Positions 1 through 11,146 of a stretch of DNA of 64,000 bases are shown piece by piece; the first letter of the stretch is position 1, and every line of letters starts with the position of its first letter. Source of the stretch: Verticillium longisporum (lineage: Eukaryota > Ascomycota > Sordariomycetes > Glomerellales > Plectosphaerellaceae). The stretch spans positions 2,108,001 to 2,172,000 of the forward strand of contig JAETXT010000002.1 in the NCBI GenBank assembly GCA_019188255.1, in the 5' to 3' direction. Position numbers and translations under genes: made by a program. The notes below the pieces were generated by a model. It ran no database searches. It was not told the origin of the DNA and was given only the letters and a program-made list of their open reading frames with translations.

Positions 1-1284
1 ATTTCGAAGAGGCTGCGAAGAAGGAAGCCATTGGCAACCTCGGCGAAAGCCTCAAGCTTTACCGGAAGGCATTCCGAGTAGGTGTGGCCTGGCCGATCGA
101 CAAGGACCAGTAGAACTGACTTGGCACCTAGATGGATGACCGTGTAGACTTGCAGTACAGAAAGAAGCACTTTCCAGCATCAGCTGTCAAGGCAGCCACC
201 CCATCGACCAAGCCAGCAGACGTCGGCGCTGCCGCCCCTGCACACAACGCCAAGACTGGAAGCCAACCGCAGACTTTCAAGGATCTTGTCGCGAGCTTCT
301 CTGGCCTATCGATTGAGCCCGCGGGTCCACCGGTGGAAGGCGACCCGGCACCGCCTTGCCCCATCGCGGATGTGCCGCAGGAAATTCTTAGCCACATCCT
401 CACCGACGTGGCCATCGACGACGTCGGTGACTTTGCACGTCTCTCACGGGTCTGCAAGCGCTTCGCCTACATGGTCGCCAGCGAGAACCAGATCTGGCGC
501 CGCGTCTGCCTCGGCCGCGAGACGGGCTTCGCAGGCATGCACTACGGCTGGCAGACCGGCATCCAGTGGGAGCCCCTGAACGGGGATGACGAGATTAGCG
601 ACGACGGCACCGTCACCACGGCAGCCGCGCTCGCACGCCGCCGCGAGGCCGATAAGCTTGCGGCCACGATGGCTCTCTTCCCGGCCTACGCCTCCTCGTG
701 GCAGCACATGTTCCGGCACCGCCCGCTCGTGCGCTTCAACGGGTGCTACATCAGCACGGTCAACTATATCCGCGCGGGTCAGGCGTCGGCGAACGCCGTT
801 ACGTGGGGCAGCCCCGTACACATTATCACGTACTACCGCTACCTGCGCTTCTTCCGCGACGGCACCGTCATCAGCCTGCTCACGACATCGGAACCCGGCG
901 ACGTCGTGCACCACCTAACGAAGGAGGCGCTGGCCTTGCATCAGGGCGGCGCGGTCGCGCATCTTCCCTCCATCGTCATGGTGGATGGACTGCGAGGTCG
1001 ATGGCGGCTGACATCGGCAGACGACGAGGCCGAGGCCGAGCCACCGGTTTCAGCAAAGGACGCAGAGGCCGGCCTGGTCATTGAGACGGAGGGTGTGATC
1101 GACAAGTACACATATCGTATGGACCTGTCGGTTCGCAGCGCGGGCAGGGGCGCGCAACACCAAGGTGGTGTGGAAGGGTTTCTACAGCCACAACAAGCTC
1201 ACAGATGACTGGGCCGAATTTGGGCTGAAGAACGACAAAGCCTTCTTCTTCAGCCGCGTGAGGGGCTACCGCGCTGGCGCGTGA
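1..1284 (+). CDS. F-box protein, FBXO9/Hrt3/Pof7 type (5' end outside window; one frameshift)
   Basis: Substrate receptor of an SCF ubiquitin ligase by family. The gene enters the window already in frame: bases 3-77 encode an alpha-helical stretch ending LYRKAFR. A 54-bp intron (78-131) follows, and exon 2 begins MDDRVDLQYRKKHF, the link typical of FBXO9/Hrt3 proteins. The F-box lies near residues 77-125 of exon 2 (VPQEILSHILTDVAIDD, then FARLSRVCKRF). Downstream come the family blocks FNGCYISTVNY, YYRYLRFFRDGTVISLLT and KYTYRMDLSVRSAG. The exon 2 frame stops at 1208, but after a +1 shift within GGGG (1147-1150) the expected C-terminus continues (RNTKVVWKGFYSHNKLTDDW, then FFFSRVRGY) to a TGA at 1282-1284. 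The true C-terminus is therefore at 1284 and the stop at 1208 comes from a frameshift. Confidence is high for the family and moderate for the cause of the shift. Confidence 0.88.
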
Positions 1285-1319
1285 GAGCTGACAACAGTAG
1301 TTCTCCGTCTTTCATCACA

Positions 1320-1321
<2 letters not shown>

Positions 1322-1352
<31 letters not shown>
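1322..1352. repeat. (GT)n microsatellite in 3' flank of the F-box gene
   Basis: An uninterrupted GT run, ending in a GC-interrupted GTGCGTGTGC stretch, lies about 40 bp after the F-box stop, probably in the 3' UTR. Confidence 0.95.
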
Positions 1353-1358
<6 letters not shown>

Positions 1359-4169
1359 GCCCACCCTGCTGGCGGCCCTCGATCGGAAATCCGGGGATAT
1401 GATGGGGTTGTTGCGGGGTTCCACAACTTGCATTTAGAAGTACGTAACATAGACTCCCGGTTGGGCAGCAGGCGACATCAAATATACAACTGCGACGGCT
1501 GACGTATAACGTGTTGGGACCTGGGCGTCTTTCCGTAGTGTGGTCTCTTATCGACCAGTCTGCGGCCGCAATGCTGGCTAGTGCATCAACAGAAAGTGTG
1601 CTGGTGACCACGCAATGACTCGAAGGTGGGCTGCGCCTTGGTGACATGACACGTGGATAGACATGCAGCAAGTCGAGTATATACAACTAGGCATCGCCGC
1701 GTGTGTTGCCCTCTGCATAGATGCTGGCGGTGGATTGAACTCGCATAACAGTATAAGGTGTGCCGGCCCAAGCTTTACCCAGCCGAGACCGGATGTTGGT
1801 GATGGATGGGGTGTGTAGGAGGCAAAATGTCATGCTCCCACCGAGCATGATCATGCTGGCCATCGTCGATCCATGCCTCCTCGCTCGCCCACTTGCTTCT
1901 GATGCTCGCGGGCGCATTGGGTTCGGACTGCGTATCTTGTGTGGAAAGTTTCGGTCTCCGAGGTCGTCGCAGGCCGAAGCCAGCTCAGGCTATATATGAT
2001 CTGGCCACAACAGGGTGAGACTCCGGGAGGATCGGGATGAAGCCATCCAAGACGCCGATGATGTGATCGCGAGTCTAGTCAGAGTATGACGACCACATTC
2101 CTCACCTTGCCGGCGTCGGTGTGGATAAGGCAGTGTCAGACTCAGCAGCACGGCAGGCGGGAGGGGGCTGCTGTGTATGGGGGAGGTTTGGGCGGAGTGG
2201 AATAAGCGCGAGGCGGTCGATTGCGTGACCGGCGCCATCCCCACAACCGGTCGAGGTTGATGTGCGGGGAGGCGTTTCGTTGGTTTGAGGCTAATCGGAG
2301 CCGGGAGCTCAGGGGTGACCACGACATAGTGGGACGGGATGAGTTGCCCGGGCGGTCAGACGATCGTATGCCTCTGTCGGGGTTTTTTTTATCGTCGACG
2401 GGCGCCTCGATCTGCGATGATCCTGGGAGGGGGGTGATTGTTGTGATGGGAATACTTCGATTCTGACATGTTGGAATGCCTAGTTTGGAATGCCTAATTA
2501 GTATTTGCCTTCACAAGATGAAATGTCATGGGGCCTCATCGACTGGCAGTTAGTTGCATTGCGCACCGATGTGGAGATGAATAACACCTCAAGTCTACAT
2601 CATGTTGAAGTCGTAAAGATGGAACGTGGCGGGTGGTGGATCATCGCGCCCCTTCATGCCTGACCTTGGCCTCCCGTCACTAAACGAAGAAAGAGCCCCC
2701 TTCCAGCCCAGCTGTGGTTGTTTCCTCCTCGAAATACAGAGGAAGGCAGGGTGTGCCCGCATATGCAAGTGGCGGAAAGACACGAGACCCTTATGCAAGC
2801 GTCGAGGATTAGAGAGGCCGCTAAGGCAGGTGCAACCAGGCGAGGTCTCGTAGACCAGTGTGCCGCTCGTTTGGTGCATATCAGGCGCCTGGGGTTGGGC
2901 CTGTTTTGTCGAGTCGAGGCCAGAGACGCGGGCTCTCGTGAATGCACACCGCCCTTGCGATCGTCCCAGCTCGGTAGGCGAATAGACGAAGAAGGCATTT
3001 CGAAGGCAGTTCGTGTGGTGGGGGAAGCCATCAAACCTCGGGACTCCACTGCCCAGGGTGGAAGGCGACTGGTATCAGTGGAACGCCAATGCGACGCTAC
3101 AGGGGCGCTCCCAGTGTCCTGTTCAGTCACTTGGCTTTTCCGACTCGTCGGAGGACCCCTGCAGGGCAACGCACGTCCGGGCAACTTTACGTCCAGGCAG
3201 CGCTGGGTGCTTCTTTTCGTGGATAGTAGCATAACCAGCCCAATGTCGCCATTGGATCCAGCGAGAACGCCATCTCAGTGTGCCACGCCCCTCGGACCGA
3301 CCAACCCCATGTGACTAATGCTGCGTTCTTGTTGCTAAACGGTATCCAGGGATGGATGGAGGGTCGATCCCCAGACCGGAGAGACAGCAAGGTAAACTGT
3401 GCATACAGTTGCGCCATGGACACCTCGACAGTTGCAAGTGCCCAGCCCGAGCCTCCGCCATTCTGCCAGCAATCAAAGGACTTGGTCGCCCTCCTCCTCC
3501 CTCTCTCTGCATTTGTCAACGCAGATGTCTGGGAGATGGAGGGATGGTCATCTAACTCGGGAACGTCCGACGATGCCCGCTTGCACCCTTTTACTCCCCG
3601 TTGTCGTTGCATATCCTCCATTCTCCTCCGCATCGCCCACATGCTCCCCTCCCATTATGCTTGATGCCGCCAGTCACCCTGCCTGGCCCCCTCCCCTCCC
3701 ATCCGTCCACTTTCTGTTCCCCTCTGATGTGCTGGTTTTAAAAGAGTAGTCTGCTCCCTTCCTTCCCGCTCCGTTGACCGTTATACTCTTTCTCTCTCTC
3801 TCATCTATATCCCAACGCTTGATCCTCCAGACTACGACGGAGACTACCCAGTCGTGTGTCTCTCGTACTTCTAATCTCCCTCTGAAATCTTAACTCGGAC
3901 CCCGGATCAGCCACACACATCTCCCTCACCCCTGCCTTGCCTTAGACCGCATCCAACCACGGCAATACTTTGACACCCTCAAAAAGTCTTGCCTTGCCAT
4001 TTAATTTCAACCCTATCGCACTCACACGCACGCGAGCACACAAACATCATACCTACACAAACACACATCTCAACCACCTGAGCGTACCGGCTCGGCTGTC
4101 CTCACTTCACTCCTGCCCTTCAACGACAATCTCGGCCCTCGTTGAAGTCGGGTACTCTTTCCAATCAAG
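1353..4169. other. Intergenic region and promoter of choline sulfatase
   Basis: No gene is supported here. Two ORFs of about 190 codons run antisense to each other at 2654-3314, but neither resembles a family. A short imperfect direct repeat (TGGAATGCCTA twice) lies at 2472-2497. From about 3560 the plus strand becomes pyrimidine-rich, with a CT run at 3788-3802, which looks like the promoter and leader of the sulfatase gene. Confidence 0.6.
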
Positions 4170-5932
4170 ATGGCTCCCGATCTCAACTCCCTCCCATCCT
4201 CGCCCATGGCTTCGGCCACGAGGCCAGAGAGGCCCGATGGTGGTGGCCCTGGTGGCTCGGCGAAGAGGCCCAACATTCTCTACATCATGGCTGATCAGTT
4301 GGCCGCCCCCCAACTCAAGATGTACAACCCAGAGTCTCAGATCAAGACGCCCAACCTTGATGGTCTTGCTGCCAAGTCTGTCCAGTTTGACTCTGCGTAC
4401 TGCCCGTCGCCTCTCTGCGCTCCTTCGCGCATGAGCATGATCACTGGTCTCCTGCCCATGGGCATCGGCGCCTACGACAATGCCAGCCAGATCTCCAGTG
4501 ACATTCCCACATATGCCCACTACCTCCGTCTCCAGGGTTATCACACGGCTCTGGCCGGCAAGATGCATTTCATCGGCGACCAGCTTCACGGCTACGAGAC
4601 TCGTCTGACGAGCGACATTTACCCTGGTGATTTTGGCTGGGCTGTCAACTGGGACGAGCCCGAGACGCGTCTGGAATGGTACCACAACGCGAGCTCGATT
4701 CTGCAGGCAGGCACGTGCATTCGCAGCAACCAGCTGGACTATGACGAAGAGGTCATGTACAAGTCGACTCAATTCCTCTACGAGCACACTCGTCAGGGTC
4801 CTGATGCCCGCCCCTTCTCGCTCACCGTAAGTCATTTCTACCCTCTGGATACATGGCTCAATATACTCACACGATGCAGGTCTCTCTGACCCACCCTCAT
4901 GACCCGTACACTATTGAGGAAAAGTACTGGGACATGTACGAGGGCGTCGACATTGAACTGCCCAAGGTCCGCATTCCCAACGAGGAGCAGGACCCCCACA
5001 GCAAGCGCCTCCTGAAGGTCTGCGATCTTTGGGACCAGGACTTCACCGATGACCAGATCAAGCGCGCCAAGCGTGCATACTTTGGCGCCGTCAGCTATGT
5101 CGATGACTGCGTTGGCCGCCTCCTACAGGTGCTCAAGCAGTGCCGCCTCGACGACAACACTATTGTTGTCTTTAGCGGCGACCACGGTGACATGCTGGGC
5201 GAGCGCAACCTTTGGTACAAGATGAGCTACTTTGAGTCGTCTGTGCGCGTACCGCTGTTCATCCACCACCCCCACCAGTTCCAGCCCCACCGCGTTTCTC
5301 AGAACGTGTCGACCCTGGACATCCTGCCCACCATGTGCGACTTTGTTGGTGTCAAGCCGTACAAGGACCTTCCCATGGACGGAATCTCGCTCTTCCCTCA
5401 CCTCGAGGGCAAGGAGGGCCACGATACCGTTTTCGCCGAATACACGGGTGAGGGTACTATTAGCCCGCTCATGATGATCCGCCGCGGCGACTGGAAGTAC
5501 ATCACCTGCCCAACAGATGGCGTGCAGCTCTTCAACCTCAAGCACGACCCACTCGAGCTCCGCGATCTTGCCAAGCTCACGAAGAAGGGCGCCCAGAGCG
5601 AGCACGAGAAGGAAGCCCTCGAGGTCCTCGAGGCCTTTGACGCCGAGGCGGCGGCGCGCTGGGACTTTGATGCCATCACCAAGCAGGTCGTGCTCTCGCA
5701 GCGCAAGCGCCGCCTCGTGTGGTCTGCGCTTCTCAAGGGCACCTTCACCAGCTGGGATCACAACCCCAACGACGACGGCAGGCTCAAGTACATCCGGTCC
5801 CAGATTCCCCTGGACGAGCTCGAGCGTCGCGCGCGCTATCCGCCCGTGGACACCTATGGCAAGGAGATTGCGCAGGTGACTACCGCGCCTGGCAGGGTTG
5901 TCATCGACCAGGCCGGTTCGCACGGACAGTAA
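4170..5932 (+). CDS. Choline sulfatase (EC 3.1.6.6 family), 569 aa
   Basis: Hydrolyses choline-O-sulfate to choline and sulfate in the cytosol, which lets fungi use a stored sulfur ester; role taken from the family. Exons are 4170-4826 and 4880-5932, with a 53-bp intron (GTAAGT..CAG) that joins FSLT to VSLTHPHDPY. The N-terminal metal site is NILYIMADQ (D42). The sulfatase signature CAPSR starts at C83, the cysteine converted to formylglycine in this class, within SPLCAPSRMSMITGLLP. GYHTALAGKMHF and VFSGDHGDMLGERNLWYKM are the later sulfatase blocks, and LSTDILPT-like and MDGISLFPHL motifs sit in the C-terminal half. No signal peptide is seen, which favours the cytosolic choline-sulfatase group over secreted arylsulfatases. 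The start ATG follows a long CT-rich leader and precedes a low-complexity N-terminal tail. No sulfur-control site was identified with confidence. Confidence 0.93.
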
Positions 5933-7026
5933 TTTGATGCTCTCCGTTCTTCGTTGCTTTTTGTTATCTTTTTACCTGGAACTTTCCGCTTCACGATTAC
6001 ACGACTTTGGATACGTCCATTGCTGCATTTTAAAATAGCGAGGGGGGTATCGATACTTGATGGTAAAAATGCTCCTTGCTTAGGCCGCTGAAAATGAATT
6101 TGGCCTGGTCTGTTGCTCATTTTGGAGGTTTTATAGTCTCTTAGGGATCGGGAGGTCTCGACAGTTTTGCTGCATGTTCTCATAGTTTCGGAGTTTAGCG
6201 GGTCAAGAAATTGAAAGACACTTCTAGCAAATAATTGCCATGACACTAAAATAAGTAGCTCGAATGTGACTCTATGAAAGTGGCAAGTCGTGATGTAGCG
6301 ACGCTGGCCATATATGACGTGTTGGCAGGGGTTCCTCTTTCGGCGCCGTGAAGATGTGGGGTTTACAAGCTTCAGTCATGTATTGAAATAACTCAGTACA
6401 AGAATGTCAAAACGAGGAGCCCAGCCACTGGCCGCCGGAGCTTTGGGACGACGTTGGCGACGGGGGCAGAGCCGCACTTTTTGAGGGGATCATGGGGAAT
6501 CCGCACATCATAGCGTTACCTGTTGCAGCTTCGTAGCCGGGCAGGGCGTTTGATCTCACCAGTGATACTTGATGGCCGCCCACCCCTTCCCCTGCCGCTT
6601 CTGAGGGGGCAGTGGGGGTTCACGACTTGGTCGTCCCTTCAAGGCACTGTGGTAGCGGCAGCTGCGGGGCTGTTGGCTGTCCCAGGCCCACCTCACTCGG
6701 GTCGTACCTTAGGCAGGTACCTGAGGTAGCCGTGTGCTGATGGAAGCAACGCTGGACACTGGAGCTCGGATGCGACTGCCAGCAACTTCAGAACCTCAAG
6801 CAAGCATTTGGAGAGGATCTCCACCACAAAGCTTCCTCTAGCACAAACACAAGACCACAGCCACCATTTCGCCCAAGAATACCCTCCCGACTGCTTCGTC
6901 CAGTAGTCGTCAATTCCCGAGCACGCCACCAGATTGAAACTTGCCACCGATCCATTCAGCGGTTCTGTCTACATCCGCATCACCTCGCTCTGCGGCCGGC
7001 AGCTCGCCGTGACATCCCCCCCCACC
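5933..7026. other. Intergenic region between sulfatase and Med8
   Basis: No gene is supported. It holds the 3' end of the sulfatase transcript and the Med8 promoter. A TACC/GGTA-rich patch (TACCTTAGGCAGGTACCTGA) lies at 6705-6724 and belongs to the motif family seen in many intergenic regions of this window. Confidence 0.6.
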
Positions 7027-7904
7027 ATGGCCTACCGTCAGCAGACCAATGCCCTCGGCCTCTCCGACGACGAGACGAAAGCCCTGGAACAGACCCGTCA
7101 GCGTCTCTACCAACTCACCAACAGCATACAAAGCTTCAAGGCCGACGTCGCCAAGAGCAACCCCCTCCCCCCGCAGTACGCATCTCTTTTCTCAGCTGCA
7201 CGCTTTCTTCCCCGACGCTGCGCGCACCGATGCTGACAGGCTCTAGATCCTCGCTACAGGCCCAATACCAGATCCTGCTCCGAAACCTCCAGTCCCTTCT
7301 CGATATTGTGAACGAGAATGCCGTCCCCTTCGCCCACACCTCGGTCCACCCGGCCGTCAACTTTCCCGGCCGCACGCAGGAGAATATCCTGCTGACCCTC
7401 CTCCGCAAGAAGCGCGAGCCGGACGTAGAGGAGCGCGTCGAGCGCGGCCTTGAAACGGCGCGGGATGTGCGCGCCGCAGTGGCGGCGGACGGCAAGGACG
7501 GCATCACGCGGCTCGAGGAGGTGTGGAAGGAGCTGCGAGCCTGGACACAGGAACGCGTGGCGCGGTACGTTATTGAGGAGGCGGGCGACGTCTACACGCG
7601 CGAGGAGCGCGAGGGCGGCATCGAGAATGTGCGCAGCGGTCTCAAGAGGCCGTTGGAGGAGCCCGATGAGAGCGACGACGAGGACGGCGACGACGACGAA
7701 AACGAGGACGAGGACGTCGTTATGGGCGACGGGGCGCAGTCGGGAGCGCCGCAGCCGGGCAAGGTGGCCGGGCCAGAACCTGAGGTGTTCTTCTGGTTCT
7801 CGGCCAGGGGAGACTTTGACCTGCCGCGCAACGTCGAGTTTGAGAAAGATGCTGCCAAGAGAGCGAGGTTGGCCGTGGCCGGGGGGGCGCCGAGGATTAG
7901 CTAG
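7027..7904 (+). CDS. MED8: Mediator complex subunit 8, 268 aa
   Basis: Head-module subunit of Mediator, which links transcription factors to RNA polymerase II in the nucleus. Exons are 7027-7175 and 7247-7904. The 71-bp intron is placed by frame and by the family sequence: exon 1 ends SNPLPP and exon 2 resumes SSLQAQYQILLRNLQSLLD. Med8 hallmarks are the N-terminal LEQTRQRLYQLTNSIQSFK helix, the long coiled-coil-like second helix, VHPAVNFPGRTQENILLTLL and the LLRKKREPDVEE block. The tail is acidic (a D/E-rich run near residues 195-212). The ATG lies in a good CACCATGG context; in-frame codons further upstream are not supported by similarity. Identification rests on remembered family motifs. 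Confidence 0.87.
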
Positions 7905-9144
7905 GCGCGAGGCTTCTGAGCTGTGAGCTGCGATGCTTGGGGAGAGATATGATACCCAGCTACTCTGTCAATTGAGTAGCGTTCCGGTCGAGCGTGAGCT
8001 AGCGTTTTGGATTGGTGCCCTGGGTGCATGACATAATTTCAACGGTGTTTCCAAAGAATCGCCGGGGTTCTTGACCGGCAGACTTTTATCGTACTCCGGG
8101 CAGTCATCACGACGATGCACAAGCACCGAGTCTACAGATCATTGCGGTTTCATCAAGGCACCAAAAGTAAAACCCCCTGCATTCGAACAGGATCCCAGGC
8201 CAGGAAATGCAAGACCGTACTTTCCAGCCTACTTCCATACGAGGGTTCGTCGCCAGGAAAGTTCCGGGCTTCAAGGCCAGCGACTTTTGGCTCACCTCAG
8301 CTTACCAGCTTCCCCACTCCCTTCCGGCTTGGCTGCTCACCCGGCCGTCGAGATTCAATTACAACAAAGCCAATTATCGAACATGTCAGAAGAGACATCC
8401 TTGATCGACCTTCTGGGAATTGGGTCATCTTCATACCAAGTTTTCACCAGAGTCCTGTCGATAAGAATCCTGTTCATTAAATTCATTCGATACGACGCGT
8501 GTCAGCTTAAGGTATCTCAACCGTTTTGCAACGGAAGTCTCAATCCCCTCCATCTTGCACAGCATCTTCTAGCCCTAAAGTCAAAACTCGACCAGCTGGG
8601 CCAATGGCGCAGGCTGGTAAAACGCCAAAAGGGCAGCTCGTACACAGCCAGCCAACCGAAGATGCATCTTCGTCGCCCCTCTTCAGCCAAGCTGTCAGCT
8701 TACGCTGGGGCCCTTAGCTTGGGCCGACTACCCTTTTTGGACAAAACTCCCCAAAGTCCTATGAAGCAGATTGGGGTGATGTTCAGGTGTCCAATTAGGT
8801 TCTTTCGTCCGTCGACGTGAGACGCCGGTCAGATGCTGTCAGCCGCAGCTCGTCAGCACAATGTTGGGGAGAGGTAAGGCGCTGTGGGATCATGGGATCT
8901 TCTTGTATGTCCAATATCAGGCTTTGTCCTTGCCCTTGCCGTTCGTCAGAGTCTGTTTACTTTCTATCTTCTTCAGGAACTCTACTGTCTTGTTGCATCT
9001 TGATCTGCCCTGTTTCTGACAGTATTGCCGTCACTCTGTCGTCGTCTGAGAATACATGCGACACTTGATCGCCTCGAAAGGTCCCCTGATCGCTCTGATC
9101 GAATCTTGGCTCAACAACGAACTGGTGCAAATACCTCGATCAGC
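7905..9144. other. Intergenic region upstream of the DUF7730-like gene
   Basis: No gene is supported. A 249-codon ORF at 8071-8820 has no recognised domain, no clear start context and no intron signals, so I treat it as chance. CT-rich leader-like sequence appears from about 8930. Confidence 0.5.
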
Positions 9145-10020
9145 ATGAGTGTTACAACCACAATCGAGGTGCCTGTGGTCACAACGAAGACGATCCCGCT
9201 GGGACACAATGCCGCGGGCCAGGTGGACCTGTCTTGTTTCTGCTTCAACATTGACCCAAGGTCATTGATGGATGCGCCTCCGGCTTCAAAAGCCTGTCTA
9301 AGGCGTGAGCCTCCCATATTCCGCCTAACGGATCTGCCCCTCGAAATCAGACTCCAGATCTTCCAATGGACCTGCCTCATGCACCCACTACGCTACGCAC
9401 AACTGGCACCTTGGTATCCGACGCCCAGCTACACGACTTACCCCCAGGAGCTCCTGAGATCCGAAACCGACCAGGCAAACGACGTTCCAGCCAAGACAGA
9501 CCTCGACGGGAGGAGGCTGCTCTCCCCGCACCGCCTCGTCTGCAGCATGCCCACGGCCCTGCTGCGCTGCAGCCGGCAGATCTACGCCGAGACGCACCTC
9601 GTGCCGTTCCAGGAGAACGAGTTTGTCTTTGTCAACTGGTTCTCCTCCGGCCTCTGGGCCGCCCGCGCCTTTGCCCGGCCCCTCCAGCCCTGGCAGCGCG
9701 GCGCCATGCGGCAGGTCCGCCTCGAGGTGCTGGGTCGCGACTTCTCCGGCGCCGGCCTCAGGGAGTGGACAGCCCTGTGCGACGGCTGGGCCGACGGCCT
9801 GCGCGGCCTGCGGCTCAAGATCCTGGTCGGCGGCGGGCCCGTCGAGCCTGCCGTCGTGTCGACGCGGCTGAACGACGAGAGCGCGGAGCTGCAGATTGCC
9901 GACGTCTTTCGCGACCCGGAGCCGAGGCCGGCGTGGATCGAGGAGGGGCTGCGGCGGCTGCGGGGTCTGCGGGCCTTGGAGGTTGAGCTGTCAACGTTGG
10001 GTTGGGATCACGCTGGGTAG
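9145..10020 (+). CDS. DUF7730 / F-box-like domain protein, 291 aa to the first stop
   Basis: Function unknown; fungal genomes carry many such proteins. After a polar N-terminus comes an F-box-like helix, PIFRLTDLPLEIRLQIFQ (about residues 53-70). The DUF7730 pattern follows: LPTALLRCSRQIYAET-like sequence (SMPTALLRCSRQIYAETHLV), ENEFVFVNWFS, and a C-terminal part rich in LRGLRLKIL-type strands. I chose the ATG at 9145 because upstream in-frame codons lie in leader-like sequence. The frame stops at TAG 10018-10020 straight after LEVELSTLGWDHAG, yet continues open with coding-like composition to TGA 10183-10185. A 48-nt intron (10017-10064) would remove the stop in frame, or the TAG may be a recent mutation. 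Confidence 0.7.
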   Translation: MSVTTTIEVPVVTTKTIPLGHNAAGQVDLSCFCFNIDPRSLMDAPPASKACLRREPPIFRLTDLPLEIRLQIFQWTCLMHPLRYAQLAPWYPTPSYTTYPQELLRSETDQANDVPAKTDLDGRRLLSPHRLVCSMPTALLRCSRQIYAETHLVPFQENEFVFVNWFSSGLWAARAFARPLQPWQRGAMRQVRLEVLGRDFSGAGLREWTALCDGWADGLRGLRLKILVGGGPVEPAVVSTRLNDESAELQIADVFRDPEPRPAWIEEGLRRLRGLRALEVELSTLGWDHAG

Positions 10021-10185
10021 CGCGCGTGGTGTGCTTCGCTGGGGCGGATGCTTAATGCCGAGAGGGAGAAGACGGGGCTTGGGCTGGTCAGTGTTGCGTG
10101 TGTCAGGAGGCTTTCGGCGCCGAGGGAACCGGCTGTTGCAAAGGAGGTCGCGAGAGAGGTTGTTGTGCCGAACGAGTCTGGTTGA

Positions 10186-10603
10186 AGGAGACGTGGGCGC
10201 TGCCGTGGCATGTCGACGATGCGACGTCTGGATTGTATTAGTACTTTGGGTAACACGCGGAACATCGTCAATAAGAGAATTTTTCAGGGGCAGCAGGTTC
10301 TCCCTTTGATGTGTTTGAATTATGCTATGGACGAAAAATTACTACGAAGCGTGAGTTTCCCCCTAAACGAAAGGTGTTTACGAGACCAGGATGGTTATGC
10401 TGTGGCATTCACGTCATTAAAACAAGCTGAAATTCACCGATGCCAAGACGCGTTCCATGTTCACCCGGCATGGAGGGTGAATATCGCAACTTGTTTTCTT
10501 CACTGGCAACAAGCTTCTATGGTCAACACTATATATACCCCTAGGCGCCAGCATCGGTTCATTCAATCTCATTTCATCAACACACCCTGCTGTTGTTTAG
10601 AGT
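10186..10603. other. Intergenic promoter region
   Basis: No ORF is supported. It contains the TATA element annotated at 10530 and a short leader ahead of the next gene. Confidence 0.55.
10530..10537 (+). promoter_or_regulatory. TATA-box-like element
   Basis: TATATATA lies about 70 bp before the ATG at 10604, in a spacing that would suit a short 5' leader. It is the clearest TATA element in the first half of the window. Confidence 0.5.
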
Positions 10604-11146
10604 ATGCCATGCTGTTATCGGACTTTGCTTCGCACTGCTGCTCAGATCTGTTCCGTTCTCCTCGCGACCTTCACATCTGCCGTTCTTGCTTTGTGTAAGC
10701 CAATACTCAAAACCCTTCAAACCTTTGAGTCATTTCAGTCAACATAAACATGACAATGTCTATCTTGTAAGTCCAGCCATTCTAAAAGCCTATCAGCTTT
10801 GCTGTGCTAACCAAAAGAAAGAGCGATCATCGTTCTCCTCCTCAACTGGATCGTCTCGGTTTGGGCCTATCTCTCGATGACGAACATCTTGATTCCCTCG
10901 GTGCTGGAGGCTTCCCTGCGTCTTATACAGCGCACCTACTGGCCTATCGTTCACGCCTTTGCTTTGGCCATCGGATTCCTGTTTTCGTGCACGTTTCGGC
11001 TGATACTCTTCTTCACCATTGACATTCACACTGCTGTCCGTGGATATCGACGTCGCCACAGCAGGCTCGCGAGGAGCCCACGTCACAAGACCAGAAACCT
11101 CAAGGACGTCGATCTCCGTGATGCTGCGGCGGTCACTGAGTACTAG
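10604..11146 (+). CDS. Unrecognised small membrane protein, three exons
   Basis: I do not recognise this protein. The gene model is built from splice signals and frame: exons 10604-10694, 10739-10766 and 10822-11146. The 44-bp first intron (GTAAGC..CAG) is short. The 55-bp second intron (GTAAGT..GAG) has a perfect TGCTAAC branch site. The joined frame gives about 147 residues. An N-terminal hydrophobic helix (QICSVLLATFTSAVLALF) is followed by a second one (ILAIIVLLLNWIVSVWAYL) and a third (FALAIGFLFSCTFRLILFF), then a basic tail (RGYRRRHSRLARSPRHK). It looks like a small integral membrane protein. The stop is a TAG at 11144, and the same frame stays polar and coding-like to a second TAG at 11318. 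A chance assembly of signals is possible, but the hydrophobic continuity across both junctions argues against it. Confidence 0.55.

Noticed and set aside
2654..3314. Overlapping antisense pair of about 190-codon ORFs
   Set aside because: Neither has a start context, intron signals or recognisable domain; both are probably chance.
8071..8820. 249-codon ORF upstream of the DUF7730-like gene
   Set aside because: No family resemblance, mixed composition and no splice or start signals.
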